A DNA stretch of 64,000 nucleotides from Pseudalkalibacillus hwajinpoensis (GCF_039851965.1 NZ_CP156674.1:3596001-3660000); one strand, 5' to 3'. Counted from the stretch's first letter, positions 32,483 through 42,590 are shown. Notes: generated from the letters alone by a model not told the origin. A program made the numbers and translations.

Positions 32483-33625
32483 ATGGCAAACGCTGTTTAT
32501 TTGCACATCCCATTCTGTGACTATATTTGTCACTATTGTGATTTTAATAAAGTATTTATGCAGGGGCAGCCTGTTGATGATTATTTAGAACATATGAATA
32601 CAGAAATGAAGCATACGCTGGAGCGTTTCCCTACTAATGGAATCGACACTATTTTTGTTGGTGGTGGGACCCCAACTGCACTAAGCGAAGAACAGCTTGA
32701 ACGATTCTTAAAAGATGTCCAACATCAATTTGGACCATACATCTCCGATAAGATCGAATTTTCAATGGAAGCAAATCCAGGAAGTGTTACCCCTGAGAAG
32801 CTTCGAATTATGAAAGCAAATGGAGTTAACAGATTAAGCATTGGGGCTCAGGCGTTCCAGGATTCTTTATTAACAAGACTTGGAAGAGGGCACAGTGTGG
32901 CAGAAATAAGAGAAATCGTTCAGATGGCTCAAGCCGCTGATTTTAAAAATCTTTCGCTTGATTTGATGTTTGGACTCCCGGAACAAACTGTTGATCAATT
33001 TGATGAATCGATTACTAAAGCCCTCAGCTTAGGAATTACCCACGTGTCTTCTTATTCACTCCAAGTAGAGAGAAAAACGGTTTTCTATAATCAGTGGAAG
33101 AAAGGGCAACTGCCGCTTCCTACGGAGGATGCAGAAGCCGACATGTATGCTCTTCTTATGAGACGTTTAGAAGCAGAAGGGTTAAAGCAGTATGAAATTA
33201 GTAATTTTGCAAAAGTGGGATATGAGAGCAAGCACAACATAACTTATTGGAAAAACAATGAGTACTATGGAATCGGTGCAGGCGCACACAGCTATATTGA
33301 AGGCGTTAGAAGAGCCAATTCAGGACCACTGAAACAATATATGAACCGCATTGATGAGACTGGTTTTCCCTACATGGAAGAGAATGTGTTAACAAAAGAC
33401 GAAAGAATGGAAGAAGAGATGTTTATGGGGCTCCGCATGAGAGAGGGCATTTCAAAAGAAACATTTGAACGGAAGTTTGGGCAGCCAGTAGAAGCTGTTT
33501 TTGGTGAACAGCTAAACAAGCTGATTAATACAGGGCTATTAAGAGATACTGGTTCTCACATCGCTTTATCGGAGGAGGGATTCTTCCTCGGAAATGAAGT
33601 GTTTCAGGAATTCCTTGCAGTGTAA
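32483..33625 (+). CDS. hemW: HemW, radical SAM heme chaperone
   Basis: 380 residues from ATG 32483; GTG 32474 is in frame and neither has a strong ribosome-binding site. Cys motif CDYICHYCDFN (Cys-x3-Cys-x2-Cys), GGGTPTAL, then MEANPGSVTPEKL. It lacks the fourth Cys of true coproporphyrinogen dehydrogenase HemN (CDFN instead of CxC), so it is HemW. Handles heme rather than oxidising coproporphyrinogen. Confidence 0.92.
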   Translation: MANAVYLHIPFCDYICHYCDFNKVFMQGQPVDDYLEHMNTEMKHTLERFPTNGIDTIFVGGGTPTALSEEQLERFLKDVQHQFGPYISDKIEFSMEANPGSVTPEKLRIMKANGVNRLSIGAQAFQDSLLTRLGRGHSVAEIREIVQMAQAADFKNLSLDLMFGLPEQTVDQFDESITKALSLGITHVSSYSLQVERKTVFYNQWKKGQLPLPTEDAEADMYALLMRRLEAEGLKQYEISNFAKVGYESKHNITYWKNNEYYGIGAGAHSYIEGVRRANSGPLKQYMNRIDETGFPYMEENVLTKDERMEEEMFMGLRMREGISKETFERKFGQPVEAVFGEQLNKLINTGLLRDTGSHIALSEEGFFLGNEVFQEFLAV

Positions 33626-33675
33626 ATGAATTTTCATCAATGAGGAGTGAGTTCAACTTTACAGTAACGTAATGA

Positions 33676-33742
33676 TTGACAACTAAAATAATTTTCTGTT
33701 ACCTTATTATTAGATTTAGCACTCAATCATTGAGAGTGCTAA
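33676..33742 (+). promoter_or_regulatory. hrcA promoter with CIRCE operator
   Basis: TTGACA (33676-33681) with an extended -10-like TGTTACCTT about 18 nt downstream. The CIRCE element TTAGCACTC-N9-GAGTGCTAA at 33716-33742 is perfect. HrcA binding here represses hrcA-grpE-dnaK until heat shock. Confidence 0.92.
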
Positions 33743-33758
33743 CAGAGGTGATGAGGGG

Positions 33759-34799
33759 ATGTTAACAGAACGTCAACTATTCATTTTACAGTTACTTATT
33801 AACGACTATATCCAAACTGCTGAGCCGGTTGGTTCACGCACGATTTCGAAGCGAGAAGATGTGACCTTTAGCTCTGCGACGATTCGTAACGAACTTGCGG
33901 ATCTTGAGGAAATGGGTTATATCGAAAAAACGCACAGTTCATCGGGGCGTGTTCCATCTGAAAAAGGCTATAGGTTTTATGTTGATCATTTGCTATCTCC
34001 ACCCATTCTCTCAAAAAACGATGTTAATAACATTCAATCGCTTTTTGCAGAGCGAATGGTAGAGGTAGAAAAGGTGATTCAACAGTCTGCCGGGATCCTT
34101 TCTGAGCTAACACAATATACCTCGATTATTCTTGGTCCTGAAGTATTTGAAACAAAGCTTCGTCAGGTACAGATTATTCCTCTTTCCAAGGATACGGCTG
34201 TTGTGATTTTAGTAGCCGATAGCGGCCATGTTGAAAATCGCACAATGAAAATTCCGCCTTCGGTTAGCATGTCTGATATTGAAAAAGTTGTTAACATCAT
34301 GAATGAGCGCTTGAAGGATGTTCCCTTGATTTCCTTGAAGTCGACTATGATGAAAGAAATGGCGACTGTACTGAAGAAGCATATTGAGAATTACAATCAG
34401 GTTAATACAATGCTTGAAAATCTTTTTCTCTATACCAACGCAGAAAAGGTGTACTATGGCGGTAAGACAAATATTCTGACTCAGCCTGAATTTAAAGATA
34501 TTGATAAGGTGAGGCTATTACTTAATACTTTCGAACAGGACGATGTCATGTATAATGTGCTTCGGCCACAGAAGAAAGGAATTGAAGTGAAGATTGGTCA
34601 GGAAAATGATCTTGAAGCGATGCAAAATTGCAGTATCGTTACCGCAGACTATTTCATAGAAGGCAAGCGGATGGGATCAATCGCTCTGCTTGGCCCGACT
34701 AGAATGGAATATCATCGATCGATGAGCATACTTGATTTTCTGGCAAGTGATTTGACAAAAACGCTAACTGATCGATATCAAAGTTTCAAACACTGGTAA
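33759..34799 (+). CDS. hrcA: Heat-inducible repressor HrcA
   Basis: 346 residues. N-terminal winged HTH (QLFILQLLINDYIQTAEPVG, SSATIRNELADLEEMGYI), GRVPSEKGYRFYVDHL, and a GAF-like core. Binds CIRCE; GroEL supports its activity. First gene of the operon, directly downstream of a perfect CIRCE. Confidence 0.96.
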   Translation: MLTERQLFILQLLINDYIQTAEPVGSRTISKREDVTFSSATIRNELADLEEMGYIEKTHSSSGRVPSEKGYRFYVDHLLSPPILSKNDVNNIQSLFAERMVEVEKVIQQSAGILSELTQYTSIILGPEVFETKLRQVQIIPLSKDTAVVILVADSGHVENRTMKIPPSVSMSDIEKVVNIMNERLKDVPLISLKSTMMKEMATVLKKHIENYNQVNTMLENLFLYTNAEKVYYGGKTNILTQPEFKDIDKVRLLLNTFEQDDVMYNVLRPQKKGIEVKIGQENDLEAMQNCSIVTADYFIEGKRMGSIALLGPTRMEYHRSMSILDFLASDLTKTLTDRYQSFKHW

Positions 34800-34814
34800 T
34801 TTGGTAATAGTGAA

Positions 34815-34847
34815 GAAGGTGGGAGAAATTATTTCTTCCATCCTTTT
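34815..34847 (+). terminator. Hairpin between hrcA and grpE
   Basis: GAAGGTGGGAGAAA can pair imperfectly with TTTCTTCCATCCTTTTC. It may be a partial terminator or processing site that makes grpE-dnaK mRNA more abundant than hrcA mRNA; that role is inferred. Confidence 0.4.
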
Positions 34848-34892
34848 CTATGAGAGAACAATTTGGTATATTTCGATAGGGAGGTGAAACTC

Positions 34893-35465
34893 ATGGAAAA
34901 ACAAAACAGTCATCAAGAGGGAGAAGAACTTCTAACTGAAGAGGAAGAGAATCTTGAGCAAAATGCTGAAGAGAATGAAGAACCTGAAGTGATTGAAGTA
35001 TCTGAAACCAATGAAAATGAAGAGCTTGACAGCTTGCAGAAGCAAGTAGAAGAGCTTGAGAATAAATATATGCGTACACAGGCAGAATACGACAACTTCC
35101 GCCGCAGAACACGCGAAGAACGTAGTGCTGACGCAAAATATCGTTCCCAGAAGCTTGCTGAAGAACTACTGCCAGCTATCGATAACTTTGAACGAGCTCT
35201 GGCTGTACAAAGTGACAATGAACAGGTAACATCATTGCTTACTGGGATGGAAATGGTTTATCGCCAGTTAAAAGAAGCACTAGCGAATGAAGGTATTGAG
35301 GAAATTGGCACTGTAGGAGAAGCGTTTAATCCGCATCTTCATCAGGCTGTTATGCAAGTTGAATCAGATGAGCATGATTCAGATGTGGTGGTTGAAGTCT
35401 TGCAAAAGGGATATCGGTTAAACGATCGTGTCCTTCGTCCTGCAATGGTGAAAGTGAGCTCATAA
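34893..35465 (+). CDS. grpE: Nucleotide exchange factor GrpE
   Basis: 190 residues from ATG 34893, with GGGAGGTG upstream. Acidic N-terminal tail, a long coiled coil (KQVEELENKYMRTQAEYDNF RRRT region) and the beta domain EAFNPHLHQAVMQVES. Drives ADP release from DnaK. The longer frame from 34863 has no ribosome-binding site. Confidence 0.96.
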   Translation: MEKQNSHQEGEELLTEEEENLEQNAEENEEPEVIEVSETNENEELDSLQKQVEELENKYMRTQAEYDNFRRRTREERSADAKYRSQKLAEELLPAIDNFERALAVQSDNEQVTSLLTGMEMVYRQLKEALANEGIEEIGTVGEAFNPHLHQAVMQVESDEHDSDVVVEVLQKGYRLNDRVLRPAMVKVSS

Positions 35466-35496
35466 CTACATATTAAGAAATAGGAGGTAGAATGTA

Positions 35497-37335
35497 ATGA
35501 GTAAAATTATTGGTATTGACCTTGGTACAACAAACTCTTGTATCGCAGTTATGGAAGGCGGCGAAGCAACAGTTATTCCTAACCCGGAAGGTAGCCGTAC
35601 AACGCCATCTGTTGTTGCATTTAAAGATGAAGAACGTCTAGTAGGTGAGGTTGCGAAGCGTCAGGCAATAACGAACCCTAACACAATTCAATCCATCAAG
35701 CGTCATATGGGTACAGACCACAAAGTGGATGTTGAAGGCAAAACCTTCTCTCCACAGGAAATCTCAGCAATTATTCTTCAAAAGCTTAAATCTTATGCAG
35801 AAGATTATCTAGGTGAAGGTGTTGAGAAAGCTGTTATTACGGTTCCTGCTTACTTTAATGATGCAGAGCGTCAGGCTACAAAAGACGCTGGTAAAATCGC
35901 AGGTCTTGAAGTAGAGCGTATTGTTAATGAACCAACAGCTGCAGCGCTTGCTTACGGCCTTGATAAAGAAGATGAAGATCAAACAATTCTTGTATTTGAC
36001 CTTGGTGGCGGTACGTTCGACGTATCCATCCTAGAGCTTGGTGGGGGCGTATTTGAAGTTAAGTCTACTGCTGGCGACAACCGTCTTGGCGGTGACGATT
36101 TTGACCAGGTAATCATCGATCACCTTGTTGCTGAATTTAAGAAAGATACTGGCGTTGATCTTGGTCAGGATAAAATGGCGCTTCAACGTTTGAAAGACGC
36201 TGCTGAAAAAGCAAAGAAAGATCTTTCAGGAGTAGCACAAACTCAAATCTCTCTTCCATTTATCACAGCAGATGCTTCAGGACCTAAACACCTTGAGCTT
36301 AACCTGACTCGTGCTAAATTTGAAGAGCTGTCTGCAAATCTTGTAGAACGCACAATGGGACCTACTCGTCAGGCTCTTAAAGATGCTGGCATGTCACCAT
36401 CTGAACTTGATAAGGTTATTCTTGTGGGTGGTTCAACTCGTATCCCTGCAGTACAGGATGCAATCAAGAAAGAAACTGGACATGATCCACACAAAGGCGT
36501 AAACCCTGATGAAGTTGTTGCTCTTGGTGCGGCAATTCAAGCTGGTGTTATTGCTGGTGATGTGAAAGACGTTGTTCTTCTTGACGTAACTCCACTGTCT
36601 CTTGGAATTGAAACAATGGGGGGCGTATTTACAAAACTCATCGAGCGTAACACAACGATCCCAACAAGTAAGTCACAGACATTCTCAACTGCGGCTGACA
36701 ACCAGCCTTCAGTGGACATTCACGTCCTTCAGGGTGAGCGTGAAATGGCTCAGTACAACAAGACTCTTGGTCGCTTCCAGTTAACTGATATTCCTCCAGC
36801 TCCACGAGGAACTCCGCAAATCGAAGTATCATTTGATATCGATAAAAACGGTATCGTGAATGTTCGTGCGAAGGATCTTGGTACTAACAAAGAGCAGTCC
36901 ATTACAATTAAATCTTCCAGCGGTCTTTCCGATGATGAGATTGAAAACATGGTAAAAGACGCTGAAGCGAATGCTGAAGAAGACAAGAAGCGTCGTGAAG
37001 AAGTTGAAACTCGTAACGAAGCTGATCAGCTAGTATTCACAACTGAGAAAACTCTAAAAGACCTTGAAGGTAAGGTAGAGGAAGAAGAAGTTACGAAAGC
37101 TAATGAAGCTAAAGATAAGGTGAAAGCAGCTCTTGAAAAAGACGACATCGAAGAAATTCGCACAGCGAAAGATGAACTTCAAGAAGTTGTTCAAGCCCTT
37201 TCTATGAAAGTATATGAACAGGCTGCACAAGCTCAAGCTGCACAGCAAGGCGAAGAAGGCGATGCTGAAGGTCAGGCTGATGACAATGTAGTTGATGCAG
37301 AGTATGAAGAAGTAAACGAAAACGACAAAAAGTAA
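35497..37335 (+). CDS. dnaK: Hsp70 chaperone DnaK
   Basis: 612 residues. IIGIDLGTTNSCIAVMEGG, IVNEPTAAALAYGLDK, DLGGGTFDVS and ILVGGSTRIPAVQ for the ATPase; VLLDVTPLSLGIETMGG starts the substrate domain; acidic tail ends NENDKK. Good AGGAGG ribosome-binding site 31 nt after grpE. Confidence 0.98.
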   Translation: MSKIIGIDLGTTNSCIAVMEGGEATVIPNPEGSRTTPSVVAFKDEERLVGEVAKRQAITNPNTIQSIKRHMGTDHKVDVEGKTFSPQEISAIILQKLKSYAEDYLGEGVEKAVITVPAYFNDAERQATKDAGKIAGLEVERIVNEPTAAALAYGLDKEDEDQTILVFDLGGGTFDVSILELGGGVFEVKSTAGDNRLGGDDFDQVIIDHLVAEFKKDTGVDLGQDKMALQRLKDAAEKAKKDLSGVAQTQISLPFITADASGPKHLELNLTRAKFEELSANLVERTMGPTRQALKDAGMSPSELDKVILVGGSTRIPAVQDAIKKETGHDPHKGVNPDEVVALGAAIQAGVIAGDVKDVVLLDVTPLSLGIETMGGVFTKLIERNTTIPTSKSQTFSTAADNQPSVDIHVLQGEREMAQYNKTLGRFQLTDIPPAPRGTPQIEVSFDIDKNGIVNVRAKDLGTNKEQSITIKSSSGLSDDEIENMVKDAEANAEEDKKRREEVETRNEADQLVFTTEKTLKDLEGKVEEEEVTKANEAKDKVKAALEKDDIEEIRTAKDELQEVVQALSMKVYEQAAQAQAAQQGEEGDAEGQADDNVVDAEYEEVNENDKK

Positions 37336-37348
37336 GAACATGATACAG

Positions 37349-37389
37349 AAAAAAGTCAAAGTCAGGCGCATCTTGGCTTTGACTTTTTT
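37349..37389 (+). terminator. Terminator after dnaK
   Basis: AAAAAAGTCAAAG (37349-37361) pairs with CTTTGACTTTTTT (37377-37389) across a 15-nt loop. It separates dnaJ from the CIRCE-controlled transcript unless read through. Confidence 0.8.
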
Positions 37390-37590
37390 CATACTTTAGG
37401 GCTCACTCTAAATTAATGACCTTAAGAAATAGCTTTTTCTTCCACTGTGATAGGTATAGGTACGGTGGGAAAGCTTTTGAATGTACAATATTCAACGTTC
37501 ACTGGTGCTAGGTAGTTAGTATAGTATTGCAGAGCGTATTAACTCAATGATATGATAAACGTTATGTGAAGAGAATCGGGAGTGGATACG

Positions 37591-38700
37591 ATGAGTAAAA
37601 GAGATTATTATGAAGTGTTAGGCGTTAGCCGGGATGCTTCTGAAGCCGAAATGAAGAAGGCTTACCGGAAGCTTGCCAAACAATACCACCCGGATATAAA
37701 TCAGGAACCGGGGGCTGATGAGAAGTTTAAAGAAGTTACAGAAGCTTATGAAGTTCTTAGCGATTCTCAGAAGAAAGCTCAATATGATCAATTTGGTCAT
37801 GCAGATCCGAACCAGGGCTTTGGCGGTGGTGGAGCTGACTTCGGTGGCTTTGGTGACATTTTTGATATGTTCTTTGGTGGAGGTGGGCGACGAAACCCTA
37901 ACGCTCCGAGACAGGGTGCAGACCTTCAATATTCTATGGAATTAACATTTGAAGAAGCTGCCTTTGGTAAAGAAACGGACATCTTTATTCCAAAAGAAGA
38001 GGAGTGTTCGACATGTGACGGTTCAGGCGCAAAGCCAGGAACTTCACCTGAGACGTGCCACCATTGTGGTGGAGCTGGACAGCTTAATGTAGAGCAAAAC
38101 ACGCCATTTGGCCGTGTCGTTAATCGACGTGTTTGCCACCATTGCGAAGGTACAGGTAAATTAATTAAAGACAAGTGTAAAACATGCCGTGGAAAAGGTA
38201 AAGTTGAAGTGAAAAAGAAAATTCATGTTAAGATCCCTGCTGGAATTGACGAAGGTCAACAGATTCGTATTTCAGGTAAAGGTGAAGCAGGAGTTAATGG
38301 TGGCCCTCCGGGAGATCTATTTGTAGTCGTTTATGTGAAATCACATGATTTCTATGAACGCAATGGTGATGATGTATTGTGTCAGATGCCAATCACTTTT
38401 TCTCAAGCAGGACTGGGAGACGAGATTGAAGTGCCTACTCTACATGGAAAAGTAAAGCTTAAAGTTCCTGCGGGAACACAAAGTGGAACCAATTTCCGAT
38501 TAAAAGGAAAAGGAATTCAGAACGTGAGAGGATACGGTCAGGGAGATCAGCATGTTAAAATTCAAGTGATCACACCGAAGCATTTAACTGATCGTCAAAA
38601 AGATCTTCTTCGTGAATTTAGCGAAATATCCGGACAGATACCTGATGAGCAGCATGAAAACTTTTTCTCAAAAGTGAAAAAGGCGTTTAAAGGGGAATAA
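37591..38700 (+). CDS. dnaJ: Hsp40 co-chaperone DnaJ
   Basis: 369 residues from ATG 37591, with GGGAGTGG upstream. J domain with HPD (KQYHPDINQ), Gly/Phe-rich linker, four zinc motifs CSTCDGSG, CHHCGGAG, CHHCEGTG and CKTCRGKG, then the peptide-binding domain. A 200-nt gap after the dnaK terminator, with a possible TATAGT -10 at about 37520, suggests its own promoter. Confidence 0.97.
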   Translation: MSKRDYYEVLGVSRDASEAEMKKAYRKLAKQYHPDINQEPGADEKFKEVTEAYEVLSDSQKKAQYDQFGHADPNQGFGGGGADFGGFGDIFDMFFGGGGRRNPNAPRQGADLQYSMELTFEEAAFGKETDIFIPKEEECSTCDGSGAKPGTSPETCHHCGGAGQLNVEQNTPFGRVVNRRVCHHCEGTGKLIKDKCKTCRGKGKVEVKKKIHVKIPAGIDEGQQIRISGKGEAGVNGGPPGDLFVVVYVKSHDFYERNGDDVLCQMPITFSQAGLGDEIEVPTLHGKVKLKVPAGTQSGTNFRLKGKGIQNVRGYGQGDQHVKIQVITPKHLTDRQKDLLREFSEISGQIPDEQHENFFSKVKKAFKGE

Positions 38701-38725
38701 TAAAGGTGAAAGCTGGTAACAGAAT

Positions 38726-38748
38726 GCAGGCCTGGATTACAGGCCTGC
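38726..38748 (+). terminator. Hairpin between dnaJ and prmA
   Basis: GCAGGCCTG and CAGGCCTGC, perfect 9-bp arms with a 5-nt loop, but followed by CTGTTTCC rather than a T-run. A weak terminator or attenuator. Confidence 0.5.
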
Positions 38749-38795
38749 CTGTTTCCTTTCCGAGAAAAAAGGATTCAAAGAGGAGTGGGCAATGA

Positions 38796-39740
38796 ATGAA
38801 ATGGTCTGAAATTAGCATTCATACAACTAACGAAGCGATTGAAGCGGTATCAAATATCCTGCATGAAGCGGGTGCCAGTGGGGTAGTTATTGAAGACCCT
38901 ATGGATCTTGTGAAAGTTTGGGATACTACTTTCGGAGAGGTTTATCAGCTGAATCCAGATGACTACCCTAAGGAAGGCGTTATTCTTAAAGCCTATATGC
39001 CAGTCAATAGTTTTCTTGGTGAAACGGTTGAACAAATTAAAGAAGCAATTAATGGACTACTCGTCTATGACATTGATTTAGGCCATAATACTGTCCAAAT
39101 AAGTGAAGTGAATGAAGAAGAATGGGCAACTGCTTGGAAGAAGTACTACAAACCTGTGAAAATTTCAGAGCGCATTACGATTACACCTACATGGGAAGAG
39201 TATACGCCGGTATCAACAGATGAAATTATTATTGAGCTTGATCCTGGAATGGCTTTTGGAACAGGGACACATCCAACAACTGTCTTATGTGTGCAGGCGC
39301 TTGAAAAAATCATCAAACCAGGTCAGCGCGTTATTGATGTTGGAACAGGTTCAGGTGTGTTGAGTATTGCTGCAGCAAGCCTTGGAGCTGATTCAGTGGA
39401 TGCACTTGATTTAGATGAAGTCGCGGTGAAAAGCGCTGCGTTAAATACCAAGCTGAATAAAGTTCATGATAAAATTGATGTGCGCCAAAACAATCTTCTT
39501 GATCATGTAGACGAAACGTACGATGTAATCGTCGCAAATCTCCTTTCTGAAATTATCATGAGCTTTACTGACGATGTTGCAAGAGTGCTTAAGCCCGGCG
39601 GTGCTTTTATCACATCGGGTATTATCACTGCTAAAAAGCAGGAGGTTAAGCAATCCATTATGGAGCAGGGTCTGGAAATTGAAGAAACGCTACAAATGGA
39701 AGATTGGGTTGCATTTATCGCTAGAAAGCCCAGCAAATAA
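38796..39740 (+). CDS. prmA: Ribosomal protein L11 methyltransferase
   Basis: 314 residues. VDVGTGSGV-type SAM loop (DVGTGSGVLSIAAASLGA), DLDEVAV, and the PrmA signature DPGMAFGTGTHPTT. Trimethylates L11. Begins the prmA-rsmE-mtaB run, with GAGGAG upstream. Confidence 0.96.
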   Translation: MKWSEISIHTTNEAIEAVSNILHEAGASGVVIEDPMDLVKVWDTTFGEVYQLNPDDYPKEGVILKAYMPVNSFLGETVEQIKEAINGLLVYDIDLGHNTVQISEVNEEEWATAWKKYYKPVKISERITITPTWEEYTPVSTDEIIIELDPGMAFGTGTHPTTVLCVQALEKIIKPGQRVIDVGTGSGVLSIAAASLGADSVDALDLDEVAVKSAALNTKLNKVHDKIDVRQNNLLDHVDETYDVIVANLLSEIIMSFTDDVARVLKPGGAFITSGIITAKKQEVKQSIMEQGLEIEETLQMEDWVAFIARKPSK

Positions 39741-39752
39741 GGAGATAAGAAT

Positions 39753-40505
39753 ATGCAACGATACTTTATTCCGGAATCGAATATGAGTGAAAACCAGATT
39801 AAGATTGATGGTGAAGATGTAAAGCATATTTACAAGGTAATGAGAATGACTCCTGGCGATCATATTATTTGCTGTTCGGATGATGGTAGATCAGCGATCT
39901 GTCGAATTGAAGAGGTTGAGCCCGATTTTATCAATGCAGTCCCAATCGAGTGGCTTGAAGAGAAGAAGAAATTACCGGTACATGTCACAATCGTGCAGGG
40001 TATGCCAAAGGGCGACAAGCTCGAAACCGTTGTTCAAAAAGGGACCGAACTTGGTGCTGATCAGTTTATACCTTTTAAAGCTGAGCGATCTGTTGTAAAA
40101 TGGGATGATCAAAAAAGTAGTAAAAAAGTGCTCAGGTTAAGGAAAATTGCAAAAGAAGCAGCTGAGCAATCCCATCGAACAACGATTCCTGACATTTATG
40201 AACCCTACACGATTTCAACACTTATTGAACTGGGAAAGTACTATGACCATAAATTAATTGCTTTTGAAGAAGAGGCGAAAGCAGGAGAATCTGCTAGGCT
40301 CGTTCAAACGCTTCACGAGGCAAACGTGAATGAACGCTTCATGATTGTATTCGGACCCGAGGGGGGACTGTCAGAGAATGAAGTAAATCGCTTGAAAGAA
40401 GCTGGTTTTTCGTCCTGCGGTTTGGGCCCTAGAATCTTGCGAACTGAGACGGCTGCGATGTATGTCCTCGCAGTGATCTCGTATCATTTTGAATTAATGG
40501 GGTGA
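39753..40505 (+). CDS. rsmE: 16S rRNA m3U1498 methyltransferase
   Basis: 250 residues. N-terminal PUA-like part and a SPOUT knot with FGPEGGLSENEVN and LGPRILRTETAA. Methylates U1498 of 16S rRNA. It lies 12 nt after prmA and 4 nt before mtaB. Confidence 0.95.
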   Translation: MQRYFIPESNMSENQIKIDGEDVKHIYKVMRMTPGDHIICCSDDGRSAICRIEEVEPDFINAVPIEWLEEKKKLPVHVTIVQGMPKGDKLETVVQKGTELGADQFIPFKAERSVVKWDDQKSSKKVLRLRKIAKEAAEQSHRTTIPDIYEPYTISTLIELGKYYDHKLIAFEEEAKAGESARLVQTLHEANVNERFMIVFGPEGGLSENEVNRLKEAGFSSCGLGPRILRTETAAMYVLAVISYHFELMG

Positions 40506-40509
40506 TTAT

Positions 40510-41865
40510 ATGCCTTCAGTTGCTTTCCATACATTAGGTTGTAAAGTGAATCATTATGAAACGGAAGCGATATGGCAGTTGTTTAAAAATCATGATTACG
40601 AACGCGTTGAATTCGATCATGCATCTGATGTATATGTCATTAACACATGTACAGTTACTAATACTGGTGATAAGAAAAGCAGACAGGTAATTCGACGTGC
40701 TATTAGAAAAAACCCTGATGCTGTTATCTGTGTGACAGGGTGTTATGCCCAGACTTCTCCTGCAGAGATTATGGCAATTCCGGGAGTAGATGTTGTTGTT
40801 GGCACGCAGGATCGCGTGAAAATGCTTGATTACATCGAACAATATAAGCGTGAGAGAGAACCGGTTAACGGGGTAGGAAATATCATGAAAGCTCGTGTAT
40901 ACGAGGAGTTAGAAGTCCCTGCTTTTACTGATCGGACGAGAGCGTCCCTCAAGATTCAAGAAGGATGCAATAACTTTTGTACGTTCTGTATTATCCCATG
41001 GGCTAGAGGACTCTTGAGATCACGCGAACCGGAAGCGGTTATTACTCAGGCCCAGCAGCTTGTCGATGCAGGCTATAAGGAAATTGTGTTAACTGGTATT
41101 CATACAGCAGGATACGGGGAAGATTTAAAGGATTACAATTTTGCTCAGCTTCTTCGTGATCTTGATGCAAAAGTGAACGGCCTTAAGCGTATTCGTATCT
41201 CGTCTATTGAAGCTAGCCAGGTGACCGATGAAGTAATTGAAGTATTAAATCAATCCGAAAGAGTTGTGCCGCACCTCCACATTCCTCTTCAATCAGGTTC
41301 AAATACTGTACTGAAGCGTATGAGGAGAAAATATACAATGGAGATGTTTGGTGAACGTCTCGATCGTCTGAAAGAGGCACTTCCTGGCCTGGCCATTACA
41401 TCAGATGTGATTGTCGGTTTTCCTGGTGAAACGGATGAAGAGTTTCAGGAGACGTACGACTTCATAGCAAGCCATAAGTTCTCTGAGTTACATGTCTTCC
41501 CGTTCTCAAAACGCACAGGCACACCGGCTGCTCGAATGGAAGATCAGGTAGACGATGAGGTTAAGAATAAGCGCGTTCATCATCTCATTGAACTTTCTAA
41601 TCAACTAGCAAAAGAGTACGCCTCTCACTATGAAGGAGAAGTTCTAGAAGTGATTCCTGAAGAAAAATTCAAGGACGCTCCAGACTCGAATCTGTATGTA
41701 GGATATACTGCAAATTATATGAAAGTCATTTTTGAGACTTCAGAAGAGATGATTGGAAAAATTGTGAAGACAAAAATCACCAAATCTGGATACCCTTATA
41801 ATGAGGGACAATTTGTCCGCGTAATGAATGAAGATGAACCAACTGCTGCAGTTGCATCATTTTAA
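40510..41865 (+). CDS. mtaB: tRNA t6A37 methylthiotransferase MtaB
   Basis: 451 residues. N-terminal UPF0004 domain with HTLGCKVNHYETEAI and NTCTVTN. Radical SAM cluster CNNFCTFCIIPWARG. LQSGSNTVLKRMRRKY and VGFPGETDEEF follow, with a C-terminal TRAM-like domain. Converts t6A to ms2t6A in tRNA. Confidence 0.96.
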   Translation: MPSVAFHTLGCKVNHYETEAIWQLFKNHDYERVEFDHASDVYVINTCTVTNTGDKKSRQVIRRAIRKNPDAVICVTGCYAQTSPAEIMAIPGVDVVVGTQDRVKMLDYIEQYKREREPVNGVGNIMKARVYEELEVPAFTDRTRASLKIQEGCNNFCTFCIIPWARGLLRSREPEAVITQAQQLVDAGYKEIVLTGIHTAGYGEDLKDYNFAQLLRDLDAKVNGLKRIRISSIEASQVTDEVIEVLNQSERVVPHLHIPLQSGSNTVLKRMRRKYTMEMFGERLDRLKEALPGLAITSDVIVGFPGETDEEFQETYDFIASHKFSELHVFPFSKRTGTPAARMEDQVDDEVKNKRVHHLIELSNQLAKEYASHYEGEVLEVIPEEKFKDAPDSNLYVGYTANYMKVIFETSEEMIGKIVKTKITKSGYPYNEGQFVRVMNEDEPTAAVASF

Positions 41866-41918
41866 TTGAAATGCCACGTTATGAAGAATGTTTATACAGT
41901 ATTGAAGGGATGAATAAA

Positions 41919-42590
41919 ATGAACAAGAAATTGGCAAACTTGATTGATCATACAGCTCTAAAACCCGATACAAGTCGTGAACAAATTGAAAAGCTTTGTG
42001 AAGAAGCAAGAGAATTCAATTTTGCTTCGGTTTGCATTAATCCAACATGGGTTTCCCTGGCAGCGGACATGCTTAAAGGTGCTGAAGCAAAAGTTTGTAC
42101 AGTTATCGGTTTCCCACTTGGGGCTGTAACAACTGAAACTAAAGCTTTCGAAACAAATGATGCAATTCAAAAAGGCGCTACAGAAGTTGATATGGTCATT
42201 AACATAGGCGCGCTTAAAGACAAAAACGACACACTTGTAGAAGAAGACATCAAAGCTGTCGTTAATGCTGCAAAAGGTCGTGCGCTAGTTAAAGTTATTA
42301 TCGAAACATGCCTTCTTACAGATGAAGAGAAAAAGCGCGCATGTGAGCTCTCAGTTAAAGCTGGAGCTGACTTCGTTAAAACATCGACTGGCTTCTCAAC
42401 TGGTGGCGCTACGGTGGAGGATATTAAATTAATGAGAGAAACTGTCGGTCCTGATATCGGTGTAAAAGCTTCAGGTGGCGTTCGTGATCTTGAAGGATCA
42501 CAGGCTATGATTGATGCAGGTGCAACGCGTATTGGCGCAAGTGCAGGAGTGAAAATTGTTCAAGGCCAAACAGCTGATACTGACTATTAA
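41919..42590 (+). CDS. deoC: Deoxyribose-phosphate aldolase
   Basis: 223 residues from ATG 41919, with AAGGGATG upstream; the open frame from 41871 is not supported. LIDHTALKPD, EVDMVINIG, LVKVIIETC and the Schiff-base Lys in DFVKTSTGFS. Splits deoxyribose-5-phosphate to glyceraldehyde-3-phosphate and acetaldehyde. It follows mtaB closely; in B. subtilis deoC lies elsewhere. Confidence 0.96.
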   Translation: MNKKLANLIDHTALKPDTSREQIEKLCEEAREFNFASVCINPTWVSLAADMLKGAEAKVCTVIGFPLGAVTTETKAFETNDAIQKGATEVDMVINIGALKDKNDTLVEEDIKAVVNAAKGRALVKVIIETCLLTDEEKKRACELSVKAGADFVKTSTGFSTGGATVEDIKLMRETVGPDIGVKASGGVRDLEGSQAMIDAGATRIGASAGVKIVQGQTADTDY

